This document shows, piece by piece, positions 7,803 through 17,700 of a DNA stretch of 64,000 bases (position 1 is its first letter; every line of letters begins with the position of its first letter). The stretch lies in NCBI GenBank assembly GCA_018269055.1, contig JAFDVI010000039.1, positions 131,227 through 195,226 on the forward strand, written 5' to 3'. The position numbers and the translations under genes are program-made. A model generated the notes under the pieces. It was not told the origin of the DNA. It searched no databases and saw only the letters and a program-made list of their open reading frames with translations. Source of the DNA: Acidobacteriota bacterium. Lineage in GTDB: Bacteria; Acidobacteriota; Blastocatellia; RBC074.

Positions 7803-9881
7803 GTGAAAAAGCTAATGAAAGAAAAGTTTTACGTCACAACCCCGATTTATTACGTCAACTCGTATCCGCACCTGGGTCACGTGTACACAACGATCATTGC
7901 CGATACGGTGGCGCGGTATAAACGCCAACGCGGCTTTGAGGTGTTTTTTCTGACCGGCACAGATGAACACGGCATCAACATCGAACGCGCGGCGGAAACC
8001 GCCGGGGTGCCCGTCAAACAACACGTGGATCGGATCGTGGATTCGTTCAAAACCGCATTTGCTCCGTTCCACTTCACCAACCAACACTGGGTGCGCACCA
8101 CGGACGAGTACCACAAAGAAGGCGTTCGCAAACTCTGGCAGAAAGCCAAAGAGAATGGTTGGATTTACAAAGGCAAATACGAAGGCTGGTATTGCGGCAA
8201 CTGCAACGAATTTTATCAGGAAGCCGAAGCCATCAAAGGCGAAGGCGATGTTTTGCTTTGCCCCACACACGAACGGCCGCTGGAACTGCTTTCCGAAGAA
8301 AGTTACTTTTTCAAACTCTCTGCGTTTCAGGACAAGCTGATCGCACATTACGAAGCCAATCCGCACTTCATCCGCCCGGAATCGCGCCGCAACGAAGTGC
8401 TGAGTTTTGTGCGCAGCGGCTTAATTGACCTGTCGGTCAGTCGCGTGTCGGTCAAATGGGGGATTCCCGTTCCCGACGATCCCGACCACACGATGTATGT
8501 CTGGTTCGATGCGCTGTCGAATTACATCACGGCCATCGGTTACGGCGGCTTTCAGACATTTGAGCAATTCAGCGGCGAAGAGCATTTCAACAAATTCTGG
8601 CCTGCGGATTTGCAACTGGTCGGCAAGGACATCCTGCGCCAACATACGGTTTACTGGCCTGCGTTTTTGATGGCGACCGGATTGCCGTTGCCTAAAATGG
8701 TGTATTCGCACGGCATGTGGTTGTCGGGCGGACGCAAGATGTCCAAAACCCTGGGCAACGTGATTGACTTGGCCGTGTTGCACAAACACTTTTCGCCGGA
8801 AGTGGTGCGCTACTTCGTGTTGCGCGAAATGGTGTTTGGGCAAGATGGCGATTTCACCTACGAAGCCTTGCTGGATCGCGTCAATGCCGATTTGGCCAGC
8901 GGGCTTGGCAATCTGGCCAGTCGTACGTTGACGATGGTTCGCAATTATTGCGACGGCGTGATTCCGACGGCAGGAAATGCCAGCGCCGAACTCACTGGGC
9001 AGGCCGCCGAGGTTCGCGAAGCCGTCACCCAGGCTGTCACCGCGTTTGACCGCGAATTCGATGAATACAATTTCAGCCGCGCGATTGAAGCCGTTTCCAA
9101 CGCACGCTTTCGCGTGGACAAATTCATCTCCGACGCCAAGCCCTGGGATTTGGCCAAAGACCCTGGCAAACGCGCCGACCTGGAATTGGTGTTGCACACG
9201 GCGGCGGAAAGTTTGCGCCACTTTGCCGCCTTGCTTGCGCCGGTATTGCCCAACGCAACGCAAACCATCTGGCAACAGCTTGGCGAACGCGGCGAAGTGC
9301 ACAAAATCATTCCCGCCAATTTGAAGTGGGGCGATGTGGCGCAAAAACAGATCGGTGAAGTGCAACCGATATTTCCCAGACTGGACAAGAAAAAGATTAT
9401 GGAAGAAATCAAACAAGACGAAGCGGCAAGCCAGGCGGCTCGCGCACAGGAAACCAAGGCTGTTGAAGCGCCAGCGGCGGAAGCGAAACCCGCCGACGCT
9501 ACGTCAGCGACTGCCGTCAACGAACCCCCGCCGGGCCCAGAGGGAATTGCTTACATCGGCATCGAAGATTTTCTGAAAGTCGAACTCCGCGTCGGCGAAA
9601 TCAAAACCGCCGAACGAATTCCGAAAGCCGACAAACTGCTACGGTTCACGATTGATCTGGGCGAAGCCGAACCGCGCCAGATTCTGGCCGGCATCGCGCA
9701 GTATTACGAACCCGAAAAGCTGATTGGCCGCAAAGTCATTGTCGTGGCGAATCTAGCGCCGCGAAAGCTGCGCGGCCTGGAATCGCAGGGCATGATTTTG
9801 GCGGCTTCCATCGGCGAAGAAGGCCGCCCGATCCTGGCCGGATTTCTGGAAGAAGTACCGAACGGCGCTAAGTTGAAATAA
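7803..9881 (+). CDS. metG: Methionine-tRNA ligase with C-terminal tRNA-binding domain
   Basis: Class I aminoacyl-tRNA synthetase that charges initiator and elongator tRNA(Met). Numbered from the GTG at 7803, the HIGH-type motif is HLGH (23-26), a zinc knuckle is formed by CGNC (131-134) and CPTH (153-156), and KMSKT is at 312-316. The anticodon-binding helical domain follows. After an Ala/Glu-rich linker (about 545-580) comes an EMAP/Arc1-like tRNA-binding domain to residue 692, which dimerises the enzyme. An in-frame ATG at 7815 is an equally plausible start and would shorten the protein by four residues. The gene stands alone between two repeat-rich gaps. Confidence 0.97.
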   Translation: MKKLMKEKFYVTTPIYYVNSYPHLGHVYTTIIADTVARYKRQRGFEVFFLTGTDEHGINIERAAETAGVPVKQHVDRIVDSFKTAFAPFHFTNQHWVRTTDEYHKEGVRKLWQKAKENGWIYKGKYEGWYCGNCNEFYQEAEAIKGEGDVLLCPTHERPLELLSEESYFFKLSAFQDKLIAHYEANPHFIRPESRRNEVLSFVRSGLIDLSVSRVSVKWGIPVPDDPDHTMYVWFDALSNYITAIGYGGFQTFEQFSGEEHFNKFWPADLQLVGKDILRQHTVYWPAFLMATGLPLPKMVYSHGMWLSGGRKMSKTLGNVIDLAVLHKHFSPEVVRYFVLREMVFGQDGDFTYEALLDRVNADLASGLGNLASRTLTMVRNYCDGVIPTAGNASAELTGQAAEVREAVTQAVTAFDREFDEYNFSRAIEAVSNARFRVDKFISDAKPWDLAKDPGKRADLELVLHTAAESLRHFAALLAPVLPNATQTIWQQLGERGEVHKIIPANLKWGDVAQKQIGEVQPIFPRLDKKKIMEEIKQDEAASQAARAQETKAVEAPAAEAKPADATSATAVNEPPPGPEGIAYIGIEDFLKVELRVGEIKTAERIPKADKLLRFTIDLGEAEPRQILAGIAQYYEPEKLIGRKVIVVANLAPRKLRGLESQGMILAASIGEEGRPILAGFLEEVPNGAKLK

Positions 9882-9890
9882 TTTTCCCGT

Positions 9891-10064
9891 CCACGAAGTC
9901 ACACGAAGAAAACACGAAGTTGGGAAATAGACAGGATTTACAAGATTGCACAGGATTGATTTTAGTCTGACCGGGAAAGCTGTTCGCCGCCAAATTCATC
10001 CTGTGGAATCCTGCAAATCCTGTCAAAAAATGTTTTCTTCGTGATCCTTCGTGTGACTTTGTGG
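9891..10064. repeat. Nested inverted repeats of two families
   Basis: Outer arms are ACGAAG-based (CCACGAAGTCACACGAAG at 9891-9908, continuing to 9919; complementary CTTCGTGTGACTTTGTGG ending at 10064). Inner arms are ACAGGATT-based (GACAGGATTTACAAGATT from 9930 to about 9958; complementary TCCTGCAAATCCTGTC ending at 10024). The pairs sit one inside the other, so the whole 174 bp can fold as a long cruciform or RNA hairpin in the gap between metG and the cupin gene. Confidence 0.8.
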
Positions 10065-10082
10065 AAGAGAACAGGAGAAACC

Positions 10083-10436
10083 ATGAAACATCACAAGTTG
10101 AACGAAATTCCCGAAGAGCAGGTCACCAGTTTATTTTCGCGCCGGTTTTTCACGGGCGACAAAATCACCATGGCGTTTCTGACCATCAAAAACGGCAGCG
10201 TCGTGCCTCGGCACAGCCACGACAGTGAACAGTTCAGTTATTGCATCAGCGGTTCACTGAATTTCAAAATCGGCGACGAAGAACTGGTCTTGCGAGCAGG
10301 CGAATTGGTCGAAATTCCATCAAACGTTCCGCACGAAGCCTGGGCGACGGAAGATTTCACCGGTATTGATGTGTTCAGTCCGATTCGCGCCGACTGGCGA
10401 GACGGCACAGACGATTACTTGCGGCGACAGAAATAA
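10083..10436 (+). CDS. Small cupin-domain protein
   Basis: A 117-residue single-domain cupin (beta-barrel). The metal-binding motif 1 reads VVPRHSHDSEQFSYCISG, with both histidines and the glutamate present, and motif 2 is VEIPSNVPHEAW with the final histidine, so a divalent-metal site is likely. Such proteins act as small enzymes, sugar isomerases or ligand sensors; the substrate cannot be deduced. The ATG at 10083 is chosen because AGGAG lies 5 bases upstream; the reading frame stays open further upstream to a GTG at 10041, but that lies inside the repeat arm. A terminator follows. Confidence 0.85.
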   Translation: MKHHKLNEIPEEQVTSLFSRRFFTGDKITMAFLTIKNGSVVPRHSHDSEQFSYCISGSLNFKIGDEELVLRAGELVEIPSNVPHEAWATEDFTGIDVFSPIRADWRDGTDDYLRRQK

Positions 10437-10502
10437 CCTTGTTTGTAGTTCCGCCTGCCTTCATGCGGTTGAGTTGATCCTTACTTTCAACGGAGAAATT
10501 TG

Positions 10503-10536
10503 GCTCGCGCTGGTGATGTGCCCGCGCGAGCTTTTT
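10503..10536 (+). terminator. Terminator after the cupin gene
   Basis: Stem GCTCGCGC (10503-10510) with GCGCGAGC (10524-10531), 13-base loop, then five T. Confidence 0.8.
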
Positions 10537-10570
10537 CATCAGACCGCTGGGCGCTGTACACTTCCAACTG

Positions 10571-12280
10571 ATGCCTACCAAGTTTGCGATTCCTTTTTTC
10601 TTGATTGTTGTTTTGCTGGCCATTGTTTCAGCACAGCAGAAAACTGCCATCAAGTTCACCGATGTCACCAAATCCGCTGGCATCAGCTTCGTTCACGAAT
10701 CCGATAAGGAAAAACGCTATATCGTCGAAAGCATGAGCGGCGGCGTGGCGATGTTTGATTTCGACAACGATGGGCGGCTGGATATTTATCTGGTCAATTC
10801 CTATTCGGTCGAAGCCACGCTGGCCAAAAAGCCTCATCCTTCGGCAGCGCTCTATCGAAATTTGGGCAACGGAAAATTTGAAGATGTTGCGGCGAAAGCG
10901 GGTGTGGCCGATCCGGGTTGGGCCGTCGGCGTTTCGGTTGCGGATTTCGACAATGACGGGTTTGATGATTTGTATGTGACCTGTTTTGGCGCGAACAAAC
11001 TGTATCGCAATCGCGGTAATGGCACGTTTGAAGACGTGACGGCCAAAGCCGGAGTCGGCGACGCGCGGTTTTCGACCGGTTCTGCCTGGGCGGATTATGA
11101 TCGCGACGGCGACCTGGATTTGTTCGTGGCGAATTACGTCGAATTTTCGCTCGATAAATTGCCGCAATTTGGCAAAGGCGAAACTTGCCGTTACCGCAAC
11201 GTCGAAGTCCAGTGCGGGCCGCGCGGGCTTCAGGGCGCAGGCGATACGCTGTATCGCAACAACGGCGACGGCACCTTCACCGATGTCAGCAAACAGGCCA
11301 AAGTCGAAGACGCGCGCGGACTTTACGGCCTCGGCGTGGTGTGGACGGATTTTGACGACGACGGTTGGCCGGATCTTTTCGTCGCCAACGACACCGTTCC
11401 GAACTACGCGTACCGCAACAATCATGACGGAACATTCACCGAAACGGGCTTTTCGCTGGGCGTGGCGGTAGATGAAAACGGAAACGAACAGGCTTGCATG
11501 GGAATCACCGTCGGCGATTATGACCGCGATGGGCGGCTGGATTTGGCGGTCAGCAACTTTTCGGAAGATTACAACACCATTTACCACAAAAACTCCGACG
11601 GTACGTTTACGGATGTCACGCGCGCGACCAAAACCGTCGAACCGAGCCTGCCTTATGTTGGCTGGGGGTTGAAGTTTTTCGACGCGGACAACGACGGATG
11701 GCTGGATTTGTTTGTCGCCAACGGACACGTTTATCCTCAAGTCGAAGGCGCATATCCCGGCGGGCAATACAAACAGCGGAAACTGTTTTATCGCAATTTG
11801 CGCGATGGCACCTTTGCCGAAATTGCGGGCGAAGTCAGCGCCGCTTTGCTGGAACGGCGCGTTTCGCGCGGCGTCGCCTTCGGCGATTACGACGAAGACG
11901 GCGCGGTGGATTTGATCGTCAATGAACTGGACGGCGCGCCGATGTTGTTGCGAAACGAACTAATGAAAACCGCCAACAAAGATTCCGCGAATTGGGTGCA
12001 ATTGAAACTGGTCGGCACGAAATCCAACCGCAACGCCGTCGGCGCAAAAGTGAAATTGACGGCGGGCAAATTGACGCAAGTGGACGAAGTGCGCAGCGGC
12101 GACAGTTATCTGTCGCATTCGGATTGGCGGTTGCATTTCGGATTGGCGGAAGCACGCACCGTCGAACAAGTCGAAATCCAGTGGCCGAACGGCAACGTCG
12201 AGAAGCTGAAAAATCTGCCGGTTAATCAAACACTGGTTGTCACGGAAGGCAAAGGCTGGAAATCAGCGGCGAGCAAATGA
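10571..12280 (+). CDS. CRTAC1 family protein: FG-GAP/VCBS repeats plus ASPIC/UnbV domain
   Basis: A 569-residue exported protein. After a signal peptide (about 1-22) it carries repeated Ca2+-binding FG-GAP/VCBS units with the pattern D-x-D-x-D-G-x-x-D (for example DFDNDGRLDIY, DFDNDGFDDLY, DYDRDGDLDLF, DFDDDGWPDLF), predicting a beta-propeller. The last 90 residues form an ASPIC/UnbV domain (NAVGAKVKL, VQSG-like VRSGDSYLSHSDWRLHFGL). CRTAC1 proteins are numerous in Acidobacteriota and are thought to act at the cell surface or in the periplasm; the ligand is unknown. It overlaps the multihaem cytochrome gene by four bases (ATGA), so the two are translationally coupled. Confidence 0.9.
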   Translation: MPTKFAIPFFLIVVLLAIVSAQQKTAIKFTDVTKSAGISFVHESDKEKRYIVESMSGGVAMFDFDNDGRLDIYLVNSYSVEATLAKKPHPSAALYRNLGNGKFEDVAAKAGVADPGWAVGVSVADFDNDGFDDLYVTCFGANKLYRNRGNGTFEDVTAKAGVGDARFSTGSAWADYDRDGDLDLFVANYVEFSLDKLPQFGKGETCRYRNVEVQCGPRGLQGAGDTLYRNNGDGTFTDVSKQAKVEDARGLYGLGVVWTDFDDDGWPDLFVANDTVPNYAYRNNHDGTFTETGFSLGVAVDENGNEQACMGITVGDYDRDGRLDLAVSNFSEDYNTIYHKNSDGTFTDVTRATKTVEPSLPYVGWGLKFFDADNDGWLDLFVANGHVYPQVEGAYPGGQYKQRKLFYRNLRDGTFAEIAGEVSAALLERRVSRGVAFGDYDEDGAVDLIVNELDGAPMLLRNELMKTANKDSANWVQLKLVGTKSNRNAVGAKVKLTAGKLTQVDEVRSGDSYLSHSDWRLHFGLAEARTVEQVEIQWPNGNVEKLKNLPVNQTLVVTEGKGWKSAASK

Positions 12281-13434
12281 CCCATTCAATACAAAACTGG
12301 AAGCGTTTTTTCGTCGTCCTGATGACACTGAGTTGCGGCGTGTGGATGTGGCTTGGCGAATCCTCAGCGTTTCAATCGCCAACGGAAAAATGGCGCGTCG
12401 GCAAATCAGTAAACCAATCGCGGTTTGTTGGGCAGGCGGTTTGTGCGCAGTGCCACGAAGAAATTGCTGCGAAACAATCCAAAACCGCAATGGCGCTAGC
12501 GTTGACGGCAACGGTGGAAGACGAATTGCTCAAACAGCGTGCGCCGATGACGTTCAAGTTGGGCGAATTCACTTATCGCATCGAACGGAAAGGCGAGCAG
12601 TTCACGTACAACATCACCAATGGCAAAGAAACGTTTTCTGCACCTTTGCTGTGGAGCTTCGGCCACGGAACTTCCGGCAAAACCTTTGTCATCCGGCACA
12701 AAGGCGCGTATTACGAAACGCGTGTCAGTTATTTCAGCGGGCTTGGCCGATTGGATTTGACGCCGGGCGCGCCGCGCGGGATTCCGCCTTCATTGGACGA
12801 CGCCGTCGGTCAACCGCAACGTCCCAATGAAGCGCTGGCCTGTTTCACTTGTCATTCGACGCCGACGACAGTCGCCAGCAAAGTGGAACTCGATCAATTC
12901 ACGCCCGGCATGCAATGCGAAGCCTGTCACGGGCCAGGCGAAAACCATCTGGCGGCGCTCAAAGCCGGAAAGAAAGATTTGGCCAAACAGGAAATTTTCA
13001 ATCCGCGAAGCTGGCCTTCGGACGACATGAATCAGTTGATGTGCGGCGCGTGCCATCGCAGTTGGGAAGCGGTCATGCAATTGCCCGAACGCGGCGGCGA
13101 TGCCAACGTACGGTTTCAACCGTATCGGTTGGCCAACAGCAAGTGCTATCAAAACCCGGATGACCGGCGGATTGGCTGTACCGCCTGCCACGATCCGCAT
13201 GGCGATGTGGCGCACGAACCACGCGCGTACGATGCAAAATGCCTGGCTTGCCATCAAGGCGGAACGCTTTCGGACAAAACTCTCGCCGCGCGACGCACTG
13301 CGCCCGCTTGTCCGACGGGAAAACAGGATTGCACGACTTGCCACATGCCGAAGTACGAACCTTCGCACCTGCATTTCAAATTTACTGATCACTGGATTCG
13401 CGTAGTGAAAGCGGGCGAACCGCATCCGCGGTAA
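12277..13434 (+). CDS. Seven-haem c-type cytochrome
   Basis: A 385-residue exported protein with seven CxxCH haem-attachment motifs at residues 56-60, 189-193, 214-218, 256-260, 301-305, 322-326 and 352-356. The 130-residue gap between the first and second haem holds a beta-rich insert. A hydrophobic N-terminal stretch (about 10-25) serves as signal or anchor. The layout resembles the cytochrome c554/NrfB-like families whose members transfer electrons between periplasmic partners. Its coupling to the CRTAC1 gene suggests that the products function together; the redox partner and substrate are not visible in the window. Confidence 0.9.
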   Translation: MTHSIQNWKRFFVVLMTLSCGVWMWLGESSAFQSPTEKWRVGKSVNQSRFVGQAVCAQCHEEIAAKQSKTAMALALTATVEDELLKQRAPMTFKLGEFTYRIERKGEQFTYNITNGKETFSAPLLWSFGHGTSGKTFVIRHKGAYYETRVSYFSGLGRLDLTPGAPRGIPPSLDDAVGQPQRPNEALACFTCHSTPTTVASKVELDQFTPGMQCEACHGPGENHLAALKAGKKDLAKQEIFNPRSWPSDDMNQLMCGACHRSWEAVMQLPERGGDANVRFQPYRLANSKCYQNPDDRRIGCTACHDPHGDVAHEPRAYDAKCLACHQGGTLSDKTLAARRTAPACPTGKQDCTTCHMPKYEPSHLHFKFTDHWIRVVKAGEPHPR

Positions 13435-13540
13435 TAGCATGGGTTTTCCAACCTGCCCAGGTCTTCATTTGCAAAGCTTTATGGCGACAAAAATCTTTGC
13501 GGGAATCGCCACAGATTGGAAAACCTGCGCTACTTTTTTT
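13435..13540. repeat. Inverted repeat between convergent genes, possible bidirectional terminator
   Basis: The arms TAGCATGGGTTTTCCAACC (from 13435) and GATTGGAAAACCTGCGCTA (ending 13532) are complementary with a few mismatches. A smaller perfect stem TGGCGA/TCGCCA (13482-13487, 13506-13511) lies in the centre, and a T run (13534-13540) follows. It fills the gap between the convergent cytochrome and TPR genes. Confidence 0.7.
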
Positions 13541-14654
13541 ATGGCTTGGGAGCGCGCGCCCGATCGTTTTTGAGTTGTTCGGCTTTCAGGCGCTGGACTT
13601 CGGCAAATTCGCGGTTGGCTTCTTCCGTGCGGCCAAGTTGGCGGTACAGCCTCGCCAGCATATACCGTTTGACCGGATCGGTTGGGTCTTTGGCGACGGC
13701 GCGTTCCAGTGGCGGCAAGGCGACGGCGTTTTTCCCCTGACGGCTCAGAATTTTGCTGAGCAGCGCATTGGCTTCAGTGGATTGCGGATCGAGTTGCAGG
13801 GCGACGTTGACATTTTGCAATGCGCCATCAAGTTGATCCGTGGCTTCCTGGGTGAAAGCCAGGTAATACAGCGTCAGGTAATCGCGGGGGCTGCGTTTGG
13901 CTTCTTCGGCAAAATTAGTCAGGGCTTCCTGGTTATGCGCCAGCTTCAAATGCGCCAACCCCAGCGCGTAATGCAATCGCGGCAAATCCGCGTTGAGCTT
14001 TTCGGCCTCCTTCAATTCCTCCAACGCCTGTTCAAATTCCAGATCGCGCAAAAACGCCTGGCCTTGCAGCAAATGCAGCGCGGGCAATCCGGCGGGAAAG
14101 GCTGCCAGCCGTTCCAGCGTGTTGTGAAAGCCCGCTTTGCCAGCGCGCAGTTGCGACAATCCCAACGTGTACAGCACGGCTGCGTCGGGCGGAGCCGCAT
14201 CCAGCGTGGGCGTCAACTGGTCAATGGCTTCGGCGTCTTTGCCCAGCGCCGCCAGCGCCAATCCGTAAAGCTGCCGCGCTTGAATGGAATTGGGCGATTG
14301 CTCCAAATACTTTTGCAACACTTCTGCGGCTTGCGGCATTTGCCCTGCGCGGTAATGCGCAATTCCCAGATTCAATCGGATTTGCGTCAATTGCGGCGCG
14401 AGCTTCAAGGCGGCGGAATATGCCGCGATGGCTTCATCGTATTTTCCCAACCGCGCCAGCACGACGCCCAGGTTCGCTTGCGCTTCGACGTAATCGGGTT
14501 TGCGTTTGAGCAATGCGCGATATTCGTCAGCGGCTTCGGTGAACTTTCCCTGTTGTTGCAAATTGACGGCGCGTTGAAACTGCGCGGCAGTGTCCGCCGG
14601 TTGTTGCGGCAAGGTCAGAATTGTGAGGAGAAGTGTCAGGACAAATTTCGTCAT
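13539..14654 (-). CDS. Exported TPR-repeat protein (TPR-B)
   Basis: A 371-residue protein with a short signal peptide (about 1-22) and about nine tetratricopeptide repeats filling the rest (for example FTEAADEYRALLKRKPDYVE, YDEAIAAYSAALKLAPQ). TPR domains are protein-binding scaffolds; no enzymatic domain is attached. It follows the receptor gene that ends at 14799 on the same strand, separated by a terminator-like hairpin. The same order (receptor, hairpin, TPR protein) occurs again at 20-24 kb, so it is probably a periplasmic accessory of the receptor. It overlaps the inverted repeat at its 3' end by two bases. Confidence 0.85.
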   Translation of the reverse strand: MTKFVLTLLLTILTLPQQPADTAAQFQRAVNLQQQGKFTEAADEYRALLKRKPDYVEAQANLGVVLARLGKYDEAIAAYSAALKLAPQLTQIRLNLGIAHYRAGQMPQAAEVLQKYLEQSPNSIQARQLYGLALAALGKDAEAIDQLTPTLDAAPPDAAVLYTLGLSQLRAGKAGFHNTLERLAAFPAGLPALHLLQGQAFLRDLEFEQALEELKEAEKLNADLPRLHYALGLAHLKLAHNQEALTNFAEEAKRSPRDYLTLYYLAFTQEATDQLDGALQNVNVALQLDPQSTEANALLSKILSRQGKNAVALPPLERAVAKDPTDPVKRYMLARLYRQLGRTEEANREFAEVQRLKAEQLKNDRARAPKP

Positions 14655-14736
14655 TGCGGGAGAACTTTAACGCAAAGCCAGCCACGACAAAAGAAGATCG
14701 AACCTCTTCGGCGGCCTTCATTCACGATGAAAAAAT

Positions 14737-14763
14737 GGGGGCTGCAAGCTTGTTGCAACCCCC
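14737..14763 (-). terminator. Hairpin terminator/attenuator after receptor 1
   Basis: On the minus strand GGGGGTTGCAA pairs with TTGCAGCCCCC, followed by ATTTTTT. The same stem, with a different loop, occurs at 20148-20174 after the second receptor, in both cases before a TPR gene. Confidence 0.85.
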
Positions 14764-14798
14764 GCGAGTCTGGTTAGGAGAATTGTTATGTCTGACGC

Positions 14799-17700
14799 TT
14801 AGAAGAAAATCTTGACCGCCAATTGAATGATGCGATTGGAAGACACGGCGCTGTGCAATGCGTTGACTTCAGCAACGCCATTGCCGATGCGCGATGACGC
14901 GCCATCCGCGCCGTTGCGCACATTCAGAATGCTGGCCGTGGCAGCCGACCGGTCCGCCAGATAGGCGTTGAAATTGCTCCAGGTCACGCTGCGGTTCATA
15001 TCGCTGAACTCTGCGTGATTGAAGACGTTGAACGCTTCAACGCGCAACTGCAGGCGGCGTCTGTCGTCACTACCCAGATTGAAGTTCTTGAACAACGACA
15101 AATCGGTGACGTTGATGCCGGGACGGCTCAGGAAATTACGCGGATACGCGCCCTGTGCCGCCAAGGCTTCGGTCACGGATGGCAAGCGGATCGTTTCGTA
15201 ATTGAAGTATTTGTCGCGCTCTTTGCTTTGGTTCGGATCGCCGGAGAAGTATCCGCGCACGGATTCTGTCCAGGTTCCGCCCAAACGTTGGCCCAGGTTG
15301 ATGTTCTGTATGCCTGCGCCGACGTCTTCGGGTTGACCCGAAAGGAATTGCGTGATGCCTGTGATTTGCCATCCGTTGGTAATGCCTTTCAGCAGCCAGT
15401 ATCCGTCCCGCAATCCCGGCAGCCGCCAGTCGTAGTTGATAACCATCACGTGTGTTCGGTCGAACGCCAGACGGCGGTAATCCGCACAACGCGAACAGAC
15501 GGGGTTGATGAAGTCGGTGTACCCGTTGGCCGTGCCCATCGCCTTCGAATAGGTATAGGCCATGCCAAAGTTGAGCGACTGGCCAAATCGCTTGCTCAAT
15601 GTCGCCTGCAACGAATGGTAGTTTGACGAACCGCCACTGCTTTTCAAATCCACAGTGCCGTATCCCTGATAACGTCTCAGGAAGTCCACCGCCAACGCAT
15701 TCGCGCCGGAAAACTTCACACCTGCGTCTTTGTAAATTTGCGGCAGACCAGGTTCTTCATTCGGCACAACCCCGCCCGCATATCGGGATGGGTCTTGCGC
15801 CGCTTTGGTGAAGAGCAATCCGTAGGGAATGTAGTTGAGGTTGATGCGTTCCTGTTGGTGGCGGCTAAGCGTGCCGACGTAACCGACACTGAACACTGTG
15901 TTCCATCCGACTTCCTGCTGCACCTGCAAACTGAAGCTTTGGGTGTTGGGAACGTAGCCTTCCGGATCGGAAGAGATCACGCCGGAAGTGCCGAGCGCCA
16001 GATTACTGATCGGTTGGCCCGCGCCCTGACCGACCGTAGCCAGGTTGCCGAAATTGAATACGGGTTGAACGTACAGCGGCGGTTGACCCACGGAAGCGAA
16101 AGCCAGTTCGTTGCCCTGCACGCGGTCATACGCCATACGATAGCCGCCGCGAACGACCGTTTTCTTGTTGCCAAAAACGTCATAGGCAAAACCGAAGGCG
16201 GGGCCAAATTGCAGACTGCGATCTTTGATGCCGCCGGGATAGTAATCCTTGCCGTTGGTTTGTCCGTTGAACGGATCGCCCGATCCGGGAACGATGCGTC
16301 CAATCAGGTAAGACGGCAACAGCGTGCCCGGATTGGCCGGATCGTATGCGCGTTGGTTGGCATTGGTCGTGCAGAAACGGCCATCGGCGAAGGTTCCGGC
16401 CACACAAGTCGGGCGGTACAACCGTACGGCTTTCGACGGATCGAAGTTATCCGCAACGAAGTAATAATCCTGGAACCGTTTGTCGAATTGCGGACGAATC
16501 CAGCTAAAGCGCATTCCGTAATCGAGCGTCAACCGGTTGTTGACCTTCCAGTTGTCTTGAACGTACCACTCGTAATTGCTGGAGCGGTATTGTCCTTGGA
16601 TGATGCCGATGTTCGGTTGCTGATAGGTGTTGAAAAACCCCAACAACGCATTGGAGTACGGATGCCCGGTGTTGTTCGGGTCGTTGACATTGTTGCTGAA
16701 ATTGATGATGGCGGAATTGCCCGCAACCTGATCTTTGCGGCTGCGTTGGAAGTAGAAACCAGCCTTCGCCGTGTGCGTTCCAAAGACCTTCGACACGTTG
16801 TCATAAATATCAAACGTCGTGTTGGAGTTTTTGTACGGGAACTGGCTGTAGCCGTTTGTGCCGCCAAAGTTGTTGTTGGCGATGCCGCCGAACGTCAAAT
16901 TGAACCATTGATTCGCAGGGTACGGGAACGGCGTCGCAAAATTGAAGCCGATGCCCGAATACGTCGCTGCGTCGGGCACCGAAGGATTAAGCGTCAGGTT
17001 GTTCTGGCTGGCGCCGAAAATAAACTCATTCGTCAGCGTCGGCGACAGCGTCGAAGTCAAATTGAGCGTGCTGTTCCAGGCTGGCGCTTGTTTGAAGATC
17101 AGGTTGTCGAACGGAATCTGGTTGTTTCCGCCCGTCCATCCCAAACCATACGGCATGATTTGTTGGTCGGCGTCACGCGTGTAACGAACGTACGCGCGCG
17201 TGTTTTCCGTAATGTTGTAATCCACGCGGATCGAATTTTCGCGCCGCGGGTAGCTGACGCTGGATTGGGAATTGTGGTTGAAGCGATAACCATTGCTGGC
17301 GCCGCCGAGCGGCGTGTTTTCAAACTTGTTGAACAACGCCAGAATTTTCTGTCCATTCAGGTTGATACGATTGGCGGGAATCTTGTTGCCGGCGAAGGGC
17401 TGGCCCGTGGTCGGATCAATGATCGTGATGGCGTTACCGTTCCCATCCCTGGTGGCGCTGAAATCACCCGCCACTTCCGCCGCAGTCGGAACACGCGAAT
17501 TGCGCGCAGCCTGCGGTACTAACTGCTCTTGCCATTCCTGTGACCAGAAAAAGAAAAGCCGGTCTTTCAGGTACTTGCTGCCGATTTTCGGCAACCAGAC
17601 CGGGCCGCCGATGTTGTATCCCTGCTGATTGTAACGATAGAAGTTGCGCGGGTTGCGCTGGATGCCGGTGTTCGGGTCACCAATGCGTCCGTTGGCATTG

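Noticed and set aside
15738..17522. Long plus-strand open frame (594 codons) inside receptor 1, and similar ones in receptor 2
   Set aside because: It is antisense to a well-supported receptor gene, has the composition expected of a GC-rich antisense frame (many R, V, A) and no recognisable domain or ribosome-binding site.
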